From: AR5 sp035762565
Lineage (GTDB): Bacteria; Methylomirabilota; Methylomirabilia; Rokubacteriales; CSP1-6
Direction of reading: 5' to 3'
Length of the DNA stretch: 64,000 nucleotides
Assembly (NCBI GenBank): GCA_035762565.1
Contig: DASTOJ010000268.1
Location: forward strand, 1 to 64,000
The stretch's first letter is position 1. Each line of letters starts with the position of its first letter. A program made the position numbers and the translations under genes. Positions 25,150 through 36,554 of this stretch are shown here, piece after piece. The notes under the pieces are model-generated. The model made no database searches. It saw nothing but the letters and a program-made list of their open reading frames with translations, and was not told the origin of the DNA.

Positions 25150-25184
25150 GGGCCACGGGACATGACCCGTGGCCCTTTTGTTTT
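25150..25184 (+). terminator. Intrinsic terminator before ppdK
   Basis: A 10-bp perfect stem GGGCCACGGG / CCCGTGGCCC, loop ACATGA, then TTTTGTTTT. It ends the tiny unit begun at 25001 and separates it from ppdK. Confidence 0.75.
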
Positions 25185-25208
25185 GTGTCGAGAGGGGAGG
25201 CAGGAGAA

Positions 25209-25238
25209 TTGACACCGGCGTCGCGCATCCTGTAGTCT
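25209..25238 (+). promoter_or_regulatory. Candidate ppdK promoter
   Basis: TTGACA (25209-25214), 18-bp spacer, TAGTCT (25233-25238), giving a leader of about 40 nt before ATG 25282. Confidence 0.5.
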
Positions 25239-25281
25239 TGAAAGACTTTTTCGCCGGTTCTCCCACGGAGACGAGCGGCCC

Positions 25282-27987
25282 ATGACGAAATACGTCTACT
25301 CCTTCGGGCGCGGCAAGGCAGAAGGCTCGTCGGTCATGCGCAACCTGCTCGGCGGCAAGGGCTGCGAGCTCGCCGAGATGACCAACCTCGGCATTCCCGT
25401 TCCCCCCGGCTTCACCATCACGACCCAGGCCTGGGCCGCCTACAACCGGACCGGCCGGCAGTTTCCCGAGGGCCTCTGGGACCAGGTGACCGGCGCCCTC
25501 GAGAAGCTCGAGCAGGACGCCGGGCTGGTGTTCGGCGATCCCCGCCGCCCGCTCCTCGTCTCCGTGCGCTCGGGAGCGCGCGTGTCGATGCCCGGCATGA
25601 TGGAGACCGTCCTCAACCTCGGCCTGAACGACGCCACCGTCGACGGCCTCACCGCCTGGACCGGCAACGAGCGCTTCGCCTGGGACTGCTACCGTCGCTT
25701 CCTCACGATGTTCGGCGACGTGGTGCTGGGCATCCGGCGCGCGGCGTTCGACGAGCACCTCGACGCGCGCAAGAAGCGGCTCGGCGTCAAGAGCGATCCC
25801 GAGGTGCCGGCGGCCGAGCTGCGCGAGCTGGCCCGGACCTACAAGGACGTCATCGCCACGCACACCGGGGGGACGTTTCCCGAGGATCCGCGCGAGCAGC
25901 TGCGGCTGGCCGTGCGGGCCGTGTTCGACTCCTGGTTCGCCAAGAAGGCGACCGAGTATCGCCGCATCAACAACATCCCGGCCGACTGGGGCACGGCCGT
26001 GACCGTGATGTCGATGGTCTTCGGCAACCTGGGCGAGACGTCCGGCACCGGCGTCGGCTTCACGCGCGATCCGCGCACCGGCGAGCGGGGCTTCTACGCC
26101 GAGTTCCTGGCCAACGCCCAGGGCGAGGACGTGGTGGCCGGCATCCGCACCCCGGAGCACATCGACGACCTCAAGCGCCGCATGCCCGAGATCTACGACG
26201 AGCTGCTCGCCATCGCCGACCGGCTCGAGCGCCACTACAAGGACATGCAGGACATCGAGTTCACGATCCAGGAGGGGACGCTCTACCTGCTGCAGACGCG
26301 CAGCGGCAAGCGCTCGGCGGCGGCGGCGGTGAAGGTCGCCGTCGATCTCGTCCACGAGACGGTCATCGATCAGCACACGGCGCTGCTGCGCGTGCGGCCC
26401 CAGGACCTGAACCAGGTGCTGCATCCGGGGTTCGACGCCGGCGACAAGGCCCGGGCCGTGCGGGCGGGCCGGCTGCTGGCCACCGGGCTGCCGGCGGCGC
26501 CCGGCGCGGCGGTCGGCGCGGTGGTCTTCGACGCCGACCGCGCGGTCGAGTGGGCGAAGGCGGGGCGGCACGTCATCCTCGTCCGCCCCGAGACGTCGCC
26601 CGAGGACATCGCGGGCATGTACGCGGCGCAGGGCATCGTGACCTCCCGCGGGGGTCGCACCTCGCACGCGGCGGTGGTGGCGGTCGGCATGGGCAAGCCC
26701 TGCGTGGTCGGCGCCGGCGACGTCCTCGTCGACGAGGAGCGGCGGACGTTCGAGGCCGGGGGCCGCACGGTGCGGGAGGGCGACGTCGTCTCCGTCGACG
26801 GCACCACTGGCGAGATCATCCTCGACGCCGTCGAGACGGTGGAGCCCGGGCTGCAGGACGCGTTCAAGGAGCTGCTGGCGTGGGCCGACCGCTACCGCAC
26901 GCTCGGCGTGCGGGCCAACGCCGACACGCCGGGGGACGCCCACAAGGCGCGCGAGTTCGGGGCCGAGGGCATCGGGCTGGTGCGCACCGAGCACATGTTC
27001 TTCGCGGCCGAGCGCATCCCGATCGTGCGCGAGATGATCATGGCCGGCGACCACGTCACCCGGCGGGCCGCCGTGCAGAAGCTGCTGCCCTTCCAGCGCG
27101 ACGATTTCCTGGGGATCTTCCGGGCCATGGACGGCCTGCCGGTGACGATCCGGTTGCTCGACCCGCCGCTGCACGAGTTCCTGGCCAACCCCAAGGAGTA
27201 CCGCGAGATGCTCGAGGAGCGCGCGCGCCTGGACGCGCTGAGCATCAACCCGGCCCGCAAGGCAGCGCTCGACGAGAAGCTGGCCAAGATCGACTCGCTG
27301 CGCGAGGCCAACCCGATGCTGGGCCACCGCGGCTGCCGCCTCGGCATCACCTCGCCCGAGATCTACGCCATGCAGGTGCGGGCCATCATGGAGGCCGCCT
27401 GCACGGCCGCCGAGCAGGGGGTCGCGGTCGATCCCGAGATCATGATCCCGCTCACCGGCACCGTGGGCGAGATGCGGCTGACCCACGAGAACACCAAGAA
27501 GGTGGCCGACGCGGTGCTCGTGGAGATGGGCGTGCCGGTGAAGTACACGATCGGCACCATGATCGAGGTGCCGCGGGCGGCGCTCATCGCCGACAAGATC
27601 GCCCAGGACGCCGAGTTCTTCTCGTTCGGCACCAACGACCTCACCCAGATGACGTTCGGGTACAGCCGTGACGACGTCGCCAAGTTCCTGCCCGACTATC
27701 TGCAGAAGGGGCTGCTGCAGCACGATCCGTTCTCCGTCCTCGATCAGGAAGGGGTCGGCGAGCTGATCAAGATCGGCATCGAGCGTGGGCGCCGCACCCG
27801 GCCCGACCTCAAGGTCGGCATCTGCGGCGAGCACGGCGGCGAGCCCTCGTCGGTGGAGTTCTGCCACAAGGTCGGCATGACGTACGTGTCGTGCTCGCCG
27901 TTCATGATTCCCATCGCCCGCCTCAGCGCCGCCCAGGCCCGCCTGCGCGCCCGGGAAGCCTCGGCCGAGGGCGCACCCAGTGCATGA
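25282..27987 (+). CDS. ppdK: Pyruvate phosphate dikinase
   Basis: A 901-residue PPDK, full length. It interconverts pyruvate, ATP and Pi with phosphoenolpyruvate, AMP and PPi. The N-terminal ATP-grasp domain begins YSFGRGKAEGSS and LLGGKGCELAEM. The swivelling phosphohistidine lies in GGRTSHAAVVAVGMGKPC. The C-terminal TIM barrel has LGHRGCRLGI, GTNDLTQMTFGYSRDD and the catalytic cysteine in KVGICGEHGGEPSSVEF. It has its own promoter. Placement after a carboxylate-oxidation cluster fits a role in gluconeogenesis or reversible C3 metabolism. Confidence 0.97.
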   Translation: MTKYVYSFGRGKAEGSSVMRNLLGGKGCELAEMTNLGIPVPPGFTITTQAWAAYNRTGRQFPEGLWDQVTGALEKLEQDAGLVFGDPRRPLLVSVRSGARVSMPGMMETVLNLGLNDATVDGLTAWTGNERFAWDCYRRFLTMFGDVVLGIRRAAFDEHLDARKKRLGVKSDPEVPAAELRELARTYKDVIATHTGGTFPEDPREQLRLAVRAVFDSWFAKKATEYRRINNIPADWGTAVTVMSMVFGNLGETSGTGVGFTRDPRTGERGFYAEFLANAQGEDVVAGIRTPEHIDDLKRRMPEIYDELLAIADRLERHYKDMQDIEFTIQEGTLYLLQTRSGKRSAAAAVKVAVDLVHETVIDQHTALLRVRPQDLNQVLHPGFDAGDKARAVRAGRLLATGLPAAPGAAVGAVVFDADRAVEWAKAGRHVILVRPETSPEDIAGMYAAQGIVTSRGGRTSHAAVVAVGMGKPCVVGAGDVLVDEERRTFEAGGRTVREGDVVSVDGTTGEIILDAVETVEPGLQDAFKELLAWADRYRTLGVRANADTPGDAHKAREFGAEGIGLVRTEHMFFAAERIPIVREMIMAGDHVTRRAAVQKLLPFQRDDFLGIFRAMDGLPVTIRLLDPPLHEFLANPKEYREMLEERARLDALSINPARKAALDEKLAKIDSLREANPMLGHRGCRLGITSPEIYAMQVRAIMEAACTAAEQGVAVDPEIMIPLTGTVGEMRLTHENTKKVADAVLVEMGVPVKYTIGTMIEVPRAALIADKIAQDAEFFSFGTNDLTQMTFGYSRDDVAKFLPDYLQKGLLQHDPFSVLDQEGVGELIKIGIERGRRTRPDLKVGICGEHGGEPSSVEFCHKVGMTYVSCSPFMIPIARLSAAQARLRAREASAEGAPSA

Positions 27988-28048
27988 GCGGGGAGACGGT
28001 CGGGGTGCCGGGATGCGGGTATGGGGCCGCCTCGAGGCTCACGCTGTT

Positions 28049-28127
28049 GATCGAGGCGCGCCACGGCTTCGCCGGGGCGCGACGAGCGTCGGTGGGGGTG
28101 GGGGCCATGTCGGGGCCCCCATGTCCG
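28049..28127 (+). repeat. Interspersed repeat, copy B (between ppdK and ilvB)
   Basis: Runs from GATCGAGG to CCCCCATGTCC and aligns with copies A and C. The ending GGGGGCCATGTCGGGGCCCC is a hairpin-forming palindrome. It occupies most of the space between ppdK and ilvB and ends just upstream of the ilvB start. Confidence 0.7.
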
Positions 28128-28140
28128 GATGGAGGAAAAA

Positions 28141-29880
<1,740 letters not shown>

Positions 29881-29886
<6 letters not shown>

Positions 29887-30161
29887 ATGACTCGCGCGAA
29901 ATCCGGTGACGCCGGGGGTCGGGCGCGAGGGCCGCGGGCGCGCCGACACGGCTTGCCTGTCACCGTGACTCGCGCCGGACACGGCTCGCTCGAGCCCCCC
30001 ATCCCCCGGAGGGGGCTGGGGCGCCGGCCAGTCGAAGCGTGGGCGGCTCGCGCGCCGCGCCCGGCGCTCGAACGGCGACGACGGCTCGCCATGACGGCGC
30101 GCCCGCGGCCCCCGCGCCCAACCCCCCGCGTCACCACGTTTCACGAGGGCTTCTAGATGAC
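29881..30161. mobile_element. MITE-like palindromic element inserted between ilvB and ilvN
   Basis: TTCTAGATGAC is present at 29881-29891 and again at 30151-30161, flanking about 260 bp. The element is a long imperfect inverted repeat: 29905-29957 matches the reverse complement of 30083-30135 at 46 of 53 positions, with further palindromes toward the centre. No transposase gene is inside. The direct repeat contains the ilvB TAG and the ilvN ATG, so insertion with target duplication kept both genes intact. Before insertion ilvB and ilvN would have been adjacent with no gap. Confidence 0.75.
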
Positions 30162-30732
30162 CGCCAACGGGGGCGAGCCCCGCAAGCATACGATCTCGGT
30201 GCTGGTCGAGAACAAGTTCGGCGTGCTGTCGCGGGTGGCCGGGCTCTTCTCCGCCCGCGGCTACAACATCGAGAGCCTGTCGGTGGGCGAGACGCTGGAC
30301 CCCAGCGTGTCGCGCATGACCATCGTGGTCACCGGCGACGAGTTCGTCATCGAGCAGGTGATGAAGCAGCTGCACAAGCTGATCGACGTCATCAAGGTCA
30401 ACGACCTCACCGACGACAGCCACGTCGAGCGCGAGCTGGTCCTCGTCCGCGTCAACGCCGAGCCCCAGCACCGCGCCGAGATCCTCCGCACCGTCGACAT
30501 CTTCCGGGCCAAGGTCGTGGACGTCACGCCGGTGTCGTTCGTGCTGGAGGCCACCGGCGACGAGGGCAAGCTGGAGGCGTTCATCGAGCTGCTGCGGCCG
30601 ATGGGCATCCAGGAGGTCGTGCGCACCGGCAAGGTCGCCATCAGCCGGGGACCGAAGACGCGCGTCCGGCGCGCAACCGCGAGCCGGCCCCGGGTCTCGG
30701 ACGATCCTCGCGTGGTCGGGTTCGCGGACTGA
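30157..30732 (+). CDS. ilvN: Acetolactate synthase small (regulatory) subunit
   Basis: A 191-residue regulatory subunit. The N-terminal ACT domain reads HTISVLVENKFGVLSRVAGLFSARGYNIESLSVG, where valine normally binds. The C-terminal domain includes ERELVLVRVNAEPQHRAEI and VLEATGDEGKLEAFIELLRPMGIQEVVRTG. A basic tail of about 20 residues extends beyond the usual end. The start ATG 30157 lies in the second copy of the direct repeat that flanks the inserted element. Confidence 0.95.
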   Translation: MTANGGEPRKHTISVLVENKFGVLSRVAGLFSARGYNIESLSVGETLDPSVSRMTIVVTGDEFVIEQVMKQLHKLIDVIKVNDLTDDSHVERELVLVRVNAEPQHRAEILRTVDIFRAKVVDVTPVSFVLEATGDEGKLEAFIELLRPMGIQEVVRTGKVAISRGPKTRVRRATASRPRVSDDPRVVGFAD

Positions 30733-30760
30733 CCACCACCAAGGAAAGGACCACACCAGC

Positions 30761-31765
<1,005 letters not shown>

Positions 31766-31773
31766 GCCGCCTC

Positions 31774-32403
31774 ATGAGCCGCAAGCTTCCCATCGCTTCC
31801 GAGGGGTGGCCGTTCGTCGTCGGCTCGGCCGTCGTGGCGGCCGGCCTGACCCTGTTCGGCCGCCGCCGGCTGGCCCTGCCGTTCTGGGCGGCGGCGGCCG
31901 CCGCCGCCGGGTTCTTCCGGGACCCGGACCGGGCGATTCCCCTGGTCGCCAACGGCGTGCTGGCGCCGGCCGACGGCCGCGTGATGTCGGTGCAGGACGC
32001 GGTGGACCCGTTCGTGGGCCCGGCGGTGCGCGTGGCGATCTTCCTGTCGCCGCTCGACGTCCACGTCAACCGAGCGCCCATCGCCGGCGTGGTGACCGAC
32101 ACGGTCTACACGCCGGGGCGGTTCGTGGCCGCCTACGACCCGGGCGCGGAGGACAACGAGCGGTGCGCGGTGCGGCTGCAGGGCGAGCACGCCCGGGTGA
32201 CGGTCGTTCAGATCGCCGGCGTCGTGGCCCGGCGGATCGTGTGCCGCGTGGGCTCGGGCGACAAGCTGGCCGCCGGCGAACGGTTCGGCATGATCCGGTT
32301 CGGCTCCCGCACCGACTGCTACATGCCGCGCCCCACCGAGGTCACCGTCCGCGTCGGCGAGCGCGTCCGCGCCGGCCAGACCGTCATCGGGGTGCTGCGA
32401 TGA
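31774..32403 (+). CDS. psd: Phosphatidylserine decarboxylase, short (archaeal-type) form
   Basis: A 209-residue proenzyme. One or two N-terminal hydrophobic stretches are followed by FFRDPDR, VLAPADGRVMSV and FLSPLDVHVNRAPIAG. The self-cleavage site is within RFGSRTD, where the Ser becomes the pyruvoyl group. It makes phosphatidylethanolamine. The partner pssA follows. The hairpin sequence between the two is noted separately. Confidence 0.94.
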   Translation: MSRKLPIASEGWPFVVGSAVVAAGLTLFGRRRLALPFWAAAAAAAGFFRDPDRAIPLVANGVLAPADGRVMSVQDAVDPFVGPAVRVAIFLSPLDVHVNRAPIAGVVTDTVYTPGRFVAAYDPGAEDNERCAVRLQGEHARVTVVQIAGVVARRIVCRVGSGDKLAAGERFGMIRFGSRTDCYMPRPTEVTVRVGERVRAGQTVIGVLR

Positions 32404-32435
32404 CGGATGTCGTGGCGCGACGCGATCCGGGGAGT

Positions 32436-32464
32436 ATCGGCGGGGGCGTCTCGCCCCCGCCGAT
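32436..32464 (+). repeat. Perfect 13-bp hairpin between psd and pssA
   Basis: ATCGGCGGGGGCG, loop TCT, CGCCCCCGCCGAT. There is no T-tract, so it is not a classical terminator. Its shape resembles the hairpin at 42925-42952: both begin ATCGG, end CCGAT and are followed by G or C runs. Confidence 0.6.
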
Positions 32465-32529
32465 GTGGGGGAGCAGCCCGTGATCCGCAGTGCGAGCCGC
32501 AGGTCCGGTCCGGCGGCCGAGGCGAGCCA

Positions 32530-33324
32530 GTGATCCGACGGGGCAAGCGGCTGCGGCGGCGGCCGTGGCAGGAACTGCGCGAGCGCCGGCGGCAGGGCAT
32601 CTTCCTCTTCCCGAGCCTGCTGACGACGGCCAACCTGTTCTGCGGCTTCTTCTCGCTGCTGCTGGCGCTGGATCAGCGCTACACCGAGGCGGCCCTGGCC
32701 ATCTTCGTCGCGATGGTCATGGACCTGCTGGACGGCCGGGTGGCCCGCCTCATGAAGGCCACCAGCCAGTTCGGCGTCGAGTACGACTCGCTGGCCGACG
32801 TCATCTCGTTCTGCGTGGCGCCCGCCTTCCTGCTCTACTCGTTCGCGCTGCGCCCGCTGGGCCGCGCGGCCTGGTTCGGCGCCTTCCTGTTCGTGATCTG
32901 CGGCGCGCTCCGGCTGGCCCGCTTCAACGTGCAGACCGGCTCCGTCGACCGCCGGTTCTTCGTGGGCCTTTCCACGCCGGCCGCGGCCGGCGTGGCCGCC
33001 GCGCTGGTCGTGCTGCTGCAGGGCGGCGAGCCCATCCCGGCGGTTCGCGTCGCGATCGCGGTGGTCACTTACGTGCTGGCGCTGCTGATGGTGTCCACGT
33101 TCCGCTACTGGTCGTTCAAGGAGATCGGCTTCGCCCGGCGGCGACCGGTGGAGACGCTGCTGGTGGTGGTGCTGGCCGGCATGATCGTGGCCACCATGCA
33201 CGAGATCTTCCTGTTCCTCGTCTTCGGCGGCTACGCGCTCTCGGGCCCCGTCCGGCGGGTCGTCGTCGGTCGCCCGCCCGCCGCCGCCACCGCCGAGCCC
33301 GCGCCGGGCCGGGACGCGCACTGA
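32530..33324 (+). CDS. pssA: CDP-diacylglycerol-serine O-phosphatidyltransferase
   Basis: A 264-residue membrane enzyme that makes phosphatidylserine, the substrate of the Psd encoded upstream. The CDP-alcohol phosphotransferase motif is spread over MDLLDGRVARLMKATSQFGVEYDSLADVISF (D-G...A-R...G...D...D). About six membrane segments follow. The GTG start at 32530 gives the natural N-terminus; an upstream in-frame ATG (32407) would translate through the hairpin and is less likely. Confidence 0.93.
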   Translation: MIRRGKRLRRRPWQELRERRRQGIFLFPSLLTTANLFCGFFSLLLALDQRYTEAALAIFVAMVMDLLDGRVARLMKATSQFGVEYDSLADVISFCVAPAFLLYSFALRPLGRAAWFGAFLFVICGALRLARFNVQTGSVDRRFFVGLSTPAAAGVAAALVVLLQGGEPIPAVRVAIAVVTYVLALLMVSTFRYWSFKEIGFARRRPVETLLVVVLAGMIVATMHEIFLFLVFGGYALSGPVRRVVVGRPPAAATAEPAPGRDAH

Positions 33325-34424
33325 TGAGGACCTACAAGATCGCGGTGCTGCCCGGCGACGGCATCGGGCAGGAGGTCACCGCCGAGGCCGTGCGGGTGTT
33401 GCGGGCCGTGGCCAAGGACGGCAGCGCCTCGTTCGAGTTCGAGCAGGCGCTGGTCGGCGGGGCGGCGATCGACGCCACCGGCCGACCGCTCCCGCCCGAG
33501 TCGCTCAAGCTCTGCCAGTCGGCCGACGCCATTCTGTTCGGCTCGGTCGGCGGCCCGAGGTGGGACCACCTGCCGCAGGAGCAGCGAGCCGAGCGCGGCC
33601 TGCTCGCGCTCCGCAAGGAGCTGGACCTCTTCGCCAACCTTCGGCCGGCGACCTGCTTTCCGATGCTCGTCGACGCCTCGCCGCTGAAGCGCTCGGTGGT
33701 CGAGGGCACCGACATCATGGTGATCCGCGAGTTGACGGGCGGTCTCTACTTCGGCGAGCCGCGCGGGCGGGAGCGCCTGGCCAGCGGCGGCGAGCGGGGC
33801 GTGAACACGATGGCCTACACCACGCGGGAGATCGAGCGGGTCGCTCGCGTCGGCTTCGAGGTGGCCCGCAAGCGCCGCCGGCGCCTGGCCTCGGTCGACA
33901 AGGCCAACGTGCTGACGGTCTCACAGCTCTGGCGGGAGGTCGTGACCGGGCTGGCCCGCGAGTACCCGGACGTCACGCTGGAGCACGTGCTCGTGGACAA
34001 CTGTGCGATGGCGCTGGTGCACAAGCCGACCCACTTCGACACGATCGTCACCGAGAACACCTTCGGCGACATCCTGTCCGACGAGGCGGCCATCCTGGCC
34101 GGCTCCATGGGCATGCTGCCGTCAGCGTCCCTGGGCCTCGCGGGGGCGGGCGGCGGCCAGGTCGGCCTCTACGAGCCGGTGCACGGCACCGCCCCCGACA
34201 TCGCCGGGCAGGGGATCGCCAATCCGATCGCGGCCGTTTTGTCGTCGGCGATGCTCCTGCGGTACTCTCTGAACATGGTGTCCGAGGCCGATCGCATCGA
34301 GGCGTCCGTCCGGCGCGTGCTGGAGGCGGGGCACCGGACCCGCGACATCGCCGCTCCCGGCGACAGGGCGATCGGCACCCGGGAGATGGGAGACCTCATC
34401 GTGCGGGGCGTGGAGCAGGCCTGA
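33324..34424 (+). CDS. leuB: 3-isopropylmalate dehydrogenase
   Basis: A 366-residue NAD-dependent beta-decarboxylating dehydrogenase of leucine synthesis. Features: KIAVLPGDGIGQEV, LLALRKELDLFANLRP, ELTGGLYFGEPRG, YTTREIERVARVGFEVA, DKANVLTVSQLWREV, and ENTFGDILSDEAAILAGS. Its ATG overlaps the pssA stop by one base. The leuB-asd pairing is common. Confidence 0.96.
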   Translation: MRTYKIAVLPGDGIGQEVTAEAVRVLRAVAKDGSASFEFEQALVGGAAIDATGRPLPPESLKLCQSADAILFGSVGGPRWDHLPQEQRAERGLLALRKELDLFANLRPATCFPMLVDASPLKRSVVEGTDIMVIRELTGGLYFGEPRGRERLASGGERGVNTMAYTTREIERVARVGFEVARKRRRRLASVDKANVLTVSQLWREVVTGLAREYPDVTLEHVLVDNCAMALVHKPTHFDTIVTENTFGDILSDEAAILAGSMGMLPSASLGLAGAGGGQVGLYEPVHGTAPDIAGQGIANPIAAVLSSAMLLRYSLNMVSEADRIEASVRRVLEAGHRTRDIAAPGDRAIGTREMGDLIVRGVEQA

Positions 34425-35431
34425 TGGCCTCCGGAGTCGTGGTGGCGGTGATCGGCGCGACCGGGGCGGCAGGACAGACGACGCTCCGCATCCTGGAGGA
34501 GCGCAAGTTCCCGGTGCGCGAGCTGCGCTGCTTCGCCTCCGAGCGCTCGGTCGGTAAGACGGTGACGTTCGGGGGGGAGACGCTCGCCGTGCGGCGCGTC
34601 GAGCCCGGCGCCTTCAACGGGGTGGAGATTGCGTTCTTCTCGGCTGGCTCGGCGCAGTCCAGGGAGTACGCGCCGGCGATCGTCGAGGCCGGCGCCATCG
34701 TCGTGGACAAGTCCAACGCCTGGCGCATGGACCCGACCGTGCCGCTCATCGTCCCCGAGATCAATCCCCACGCGATCCGCGGCCATCAGGGGATCCTGGC
34801 CTGCCCGAACTGCACCACGATCGTCACCGTCATGCCCCTCAAGCCGCTGCACGACGCCGGCCGGCTGCGGCGCGTGGTGGCCACCTCCTACCAGGCGGTG
34901 TCCGGCGCCGGCGTCAACGGCATCGAGGAGCTGCGCGCCCAGACGCTGGCGTGGGCGCGCGGGGAGACGCTCGCGCCCAAGCACTTCGCGCATCCGATCG
35001 CGTTCAACCTCATCCCGGCCATCGACCGGTTCGCCGCCGACGGCTACACCGGCGAGGAGCTGAAGCTCGTCAACGAGACGCGCAAGATCCTCGAGACGCC
35101 CGACCTGGCGGTCTCGCCGACGACGGTGCGGGTGCCGGTCTTCACGTGCCACTCGATCGCCGTCAACGCCGAGACCGAGGTGAAGATCACGGCCGGGCGC
35201 GCCCGCGAGCTGTTCGCCCGGTTCCCCGGGCTCAAGGTCTGGGACGAACCGGCCGAGCAGCGTTACCCGATGCCGGTCGGCGTGGAGGGGCAGGACGACT
35301 GCTTCGTGGGACGCGTGCGGGAGGACCTGTCGCATCCGCGTGCGCTGAACTTCTGGGTCGTCGGCGATCAGCTGCGGAAGGGAGCCGCGACGAACGCGGT
35401 GCAGATCGCGGAGCTCGTGCTCCGGGCCTGA
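34424..35431 (+). CDS. asd: Aspartate-semialdehyde dehydrogenase
   Basis: A 335-residue enzyme of the lysine/threonine/methionine branch. The NADP motif is VIGATGAAGQTTLRIL. The catalytic cysteine is in ACPNCTTIVTVMPL, and the active-site histidine lies in VPVFTCHSIAVNAETE. It overlaps leuB by one base, and the next gene starts 25 bp later. Confidence 0.96.
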   Translation: MASGVVVAVIGATGAAGQTTLRILEERKFPVRELRCFASERSVGKTVTFGGETLAVRRVEPGAFNGVEIAFFSAGSAQSREYAPAIVEAGAIVVDKSNAWRMDPTVPLIVPEINPHAIRGHQGILACPNCTTIVTVMPLKPLHDAGRLRRVVATSYQAVSGAGVNGIEELRAQTLAWARGETLAPKHFAHPIAFNLIPAIDRFAADGYTGEELKLVNETRKILETPDLAVSPTTVRVPVFTCHSIAVNAETEVKITAGRARELFARFPGLKVWDEPAEQRYPMPVGVEGQDDCFVGRVREDLSHPRALNFWVVGDQLRKGAATNAVQIAELVLRA

Positions 35432-35456
35432 GCCCGGGGCCGGGGAGGCGACGAGC

Positions 35457-35777
35457 ATGTCCCTCCGGCGCGCCTACCGGGACGCGCGGCGCAAGCTGCG
35501 CTTCCACCTCGCCGTCCTCCTCACGATCGTGGTCGTCGCCTACTCGTTGGTGCCCCAGGTGGCCCGGCTGGTCGAGTCGCTCGGAGGTTACAACCCGGGC
35601 CACTTCGAGCCCAAGGACCTCGAGCGTGGCGCGTGGCTGCGGCGCCTCGACGACATCGAGGCGCTCGGGAGCATCTCGGGGGAAACCTTGCTCCACATCG
35701 CGCTTTTCCTGCTGGTGGCGGTCGTCTGGCTGACGCTGGTCCCGACCCGCGCGCCCCGCCGGCCCCCGCCGCGCTGA
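35457..35777 (+). CDS. Small two-helix membrane protein, unknown
   Basis: A 106-residue protein. One hydrophobic helix lies at about residues 17-37 (FHLAVLLTIVVVAYSLVPQV) and one at about 79-98 (LLHIALFLLVAVVWLTLVPT). A polar loop (PGHFEPKDLERGAWLRRLDD) lies between them, and the C-terminus is proline and arginine rich. No family was recognised. The stop TGA overlaps the apparent CTG start of truA. Confidence 0.65.
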   Translation: MSLRRAYRDARRKLRFHLAVLLTIVVVAYSLVPQVARLVESLGGYNPGHFEPKDLERGAWLRRLDDIEALGSISGETLLHIALFLLVAVVWLTLVPTRAPRRPPPR

Positions 35778-36517
35778 GCGCGCGCCGCACCTACCGGCTG
35801 GTGCTGGCCTACGACGGCACCGGCTTGCACGGCTGGCAGACCCAGCCCGGCGTCCCCACCGTGCAGGGGATCCTCCTCGACGCCGCCCACCGGCTCTTCC
35901 CCGGGGACGTTCGAGTCGTGGGCGCCAGCCGTACCGATGCCGGGGTCCACGCGCTCGGGCAGACCGTCGCCCTCAGCGCCGACTCGCGGCTGCCGGCGGT
36001 GACCGTCCGGGCCGCGCTGAACGCGCACCTGCCGCGGCAGATCCGCGTCGCGGCGGCGGCCGACGCCCCGGCTGGCTTCGACGCCCGGCGCGCCGCGCAC
36101 GGCAAGCGCTACGCCTACCTGATCGACAACGGGCCGGTGCCCTCGCCCTTGCTGCTCCGCTACGCCTGGCACGTGCCGGGGCCGCTGGACCCCGACGCGA
36201 TGCGGGCCGGGCTGGCGGCCCTGCGTGGGCGCCACGACTTCAGCGCGTTCTGCGCCGCCCCCGGACGGGAGGTGGAGCCCACGTGCCGCGTGCGCGCGCT
36301 CCACGTGCGGCGGCGGAAGTCGGTGGTCGCGATCGTTGTCTCGGCCGATCGCTTCCTGCACCACATGGTGCGCACCCTCGCCGGCAGCGCCGTCCAGATC
36401 GGCCGCGGGGCCCGGCCGCCGGCCTGGCTCGCCGAGGTCCTGGCCTCGGGCGACCGCACGGAGGCCGGCCCCACCGCACCGGCCCACGGGTTGATCCTGC
36501 TCCGGGTGACGTATTGA
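35774..36517 (+). CDS. truA: tRNA pseudouridine(38-40) synthase TruA
   Basis: About 247 residues. The catalytic aspartate is in GASRTDAGVHALGQ; ARRAAHGKRYAYLIDN and FLHHMVRTLAGS are also typical. No ATG, GTG or TTG lies in a sensible position: the nearest are GTG 35633, deep in the previous gene, and GTG 35801, which would delete the first beta strand. CTG at 35774 forms a CTGA overlap with the upstream stop, mirroring the ATGA/GTGA couplings elsewhere, so a CTG start is proposed. Confidence 0.85.
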   Translation: MSARRTYRLVLAYDGTGLHGWQTQPGVPTVQGILLDAAHRLFPGDVRVVGASRTDAGVHALGQTVALSADSRLPAVTVRAALNAHLPRQIRVAAAADAPAGFDARRAAHGKRYAYLIDNGPVPSPLLLRYAWHVPGPLDPDAMRAGLAALRGRHDFSAFCAAPGREVEPTCRVRALHVRRRKSVVAIVVSADRFLHHMVRTLAGSAVQIGRGARPPAWLAEVLASGDRTEAGPTAPAHGLILLRVTY

Positions 36518-36540
36518 ACGTGGGCGGGTTCCGCGGGGGC

Positions 36541-36546
36541 TAGAAT
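36541..36546 (+). promoter_or_regulatory. -10 box close to the fdhD start
   Basis: TAGAAT ends 8 nt before ATG 36555, as expected for a leaderless mRNA. The nearest -35-like sequence (TTGAAC 36514-36519) is too far for an ordinary spacer. Confidence 0.35.
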
Positions 36547-36554
36547 AAGGTCCC

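Noticed and set aside
25234..25253. Short hairpin AGTCT-TGAA-AGACT plus T-run in the ppdK leader as a terminator
   Set aside because: The stem is only 5 bp, too weak to terminate, and it overlaps the -10 box.
29887..30156. An 89-codon open frame between ilvB and ilvN as a gene
   Set aside because: It lies wholly in the palindromic inserted element, is Arg/Pro rich with no domain, and its ATG and TAG come from the two copies of the flanking direct repeat.
32407..32529. N-terminal extension of PssA starting at ATG 32407
   Set aside because: It would translate through the perfect hairpin and adds non-conserved residues; GTG 32530 gives the family N-terminus.
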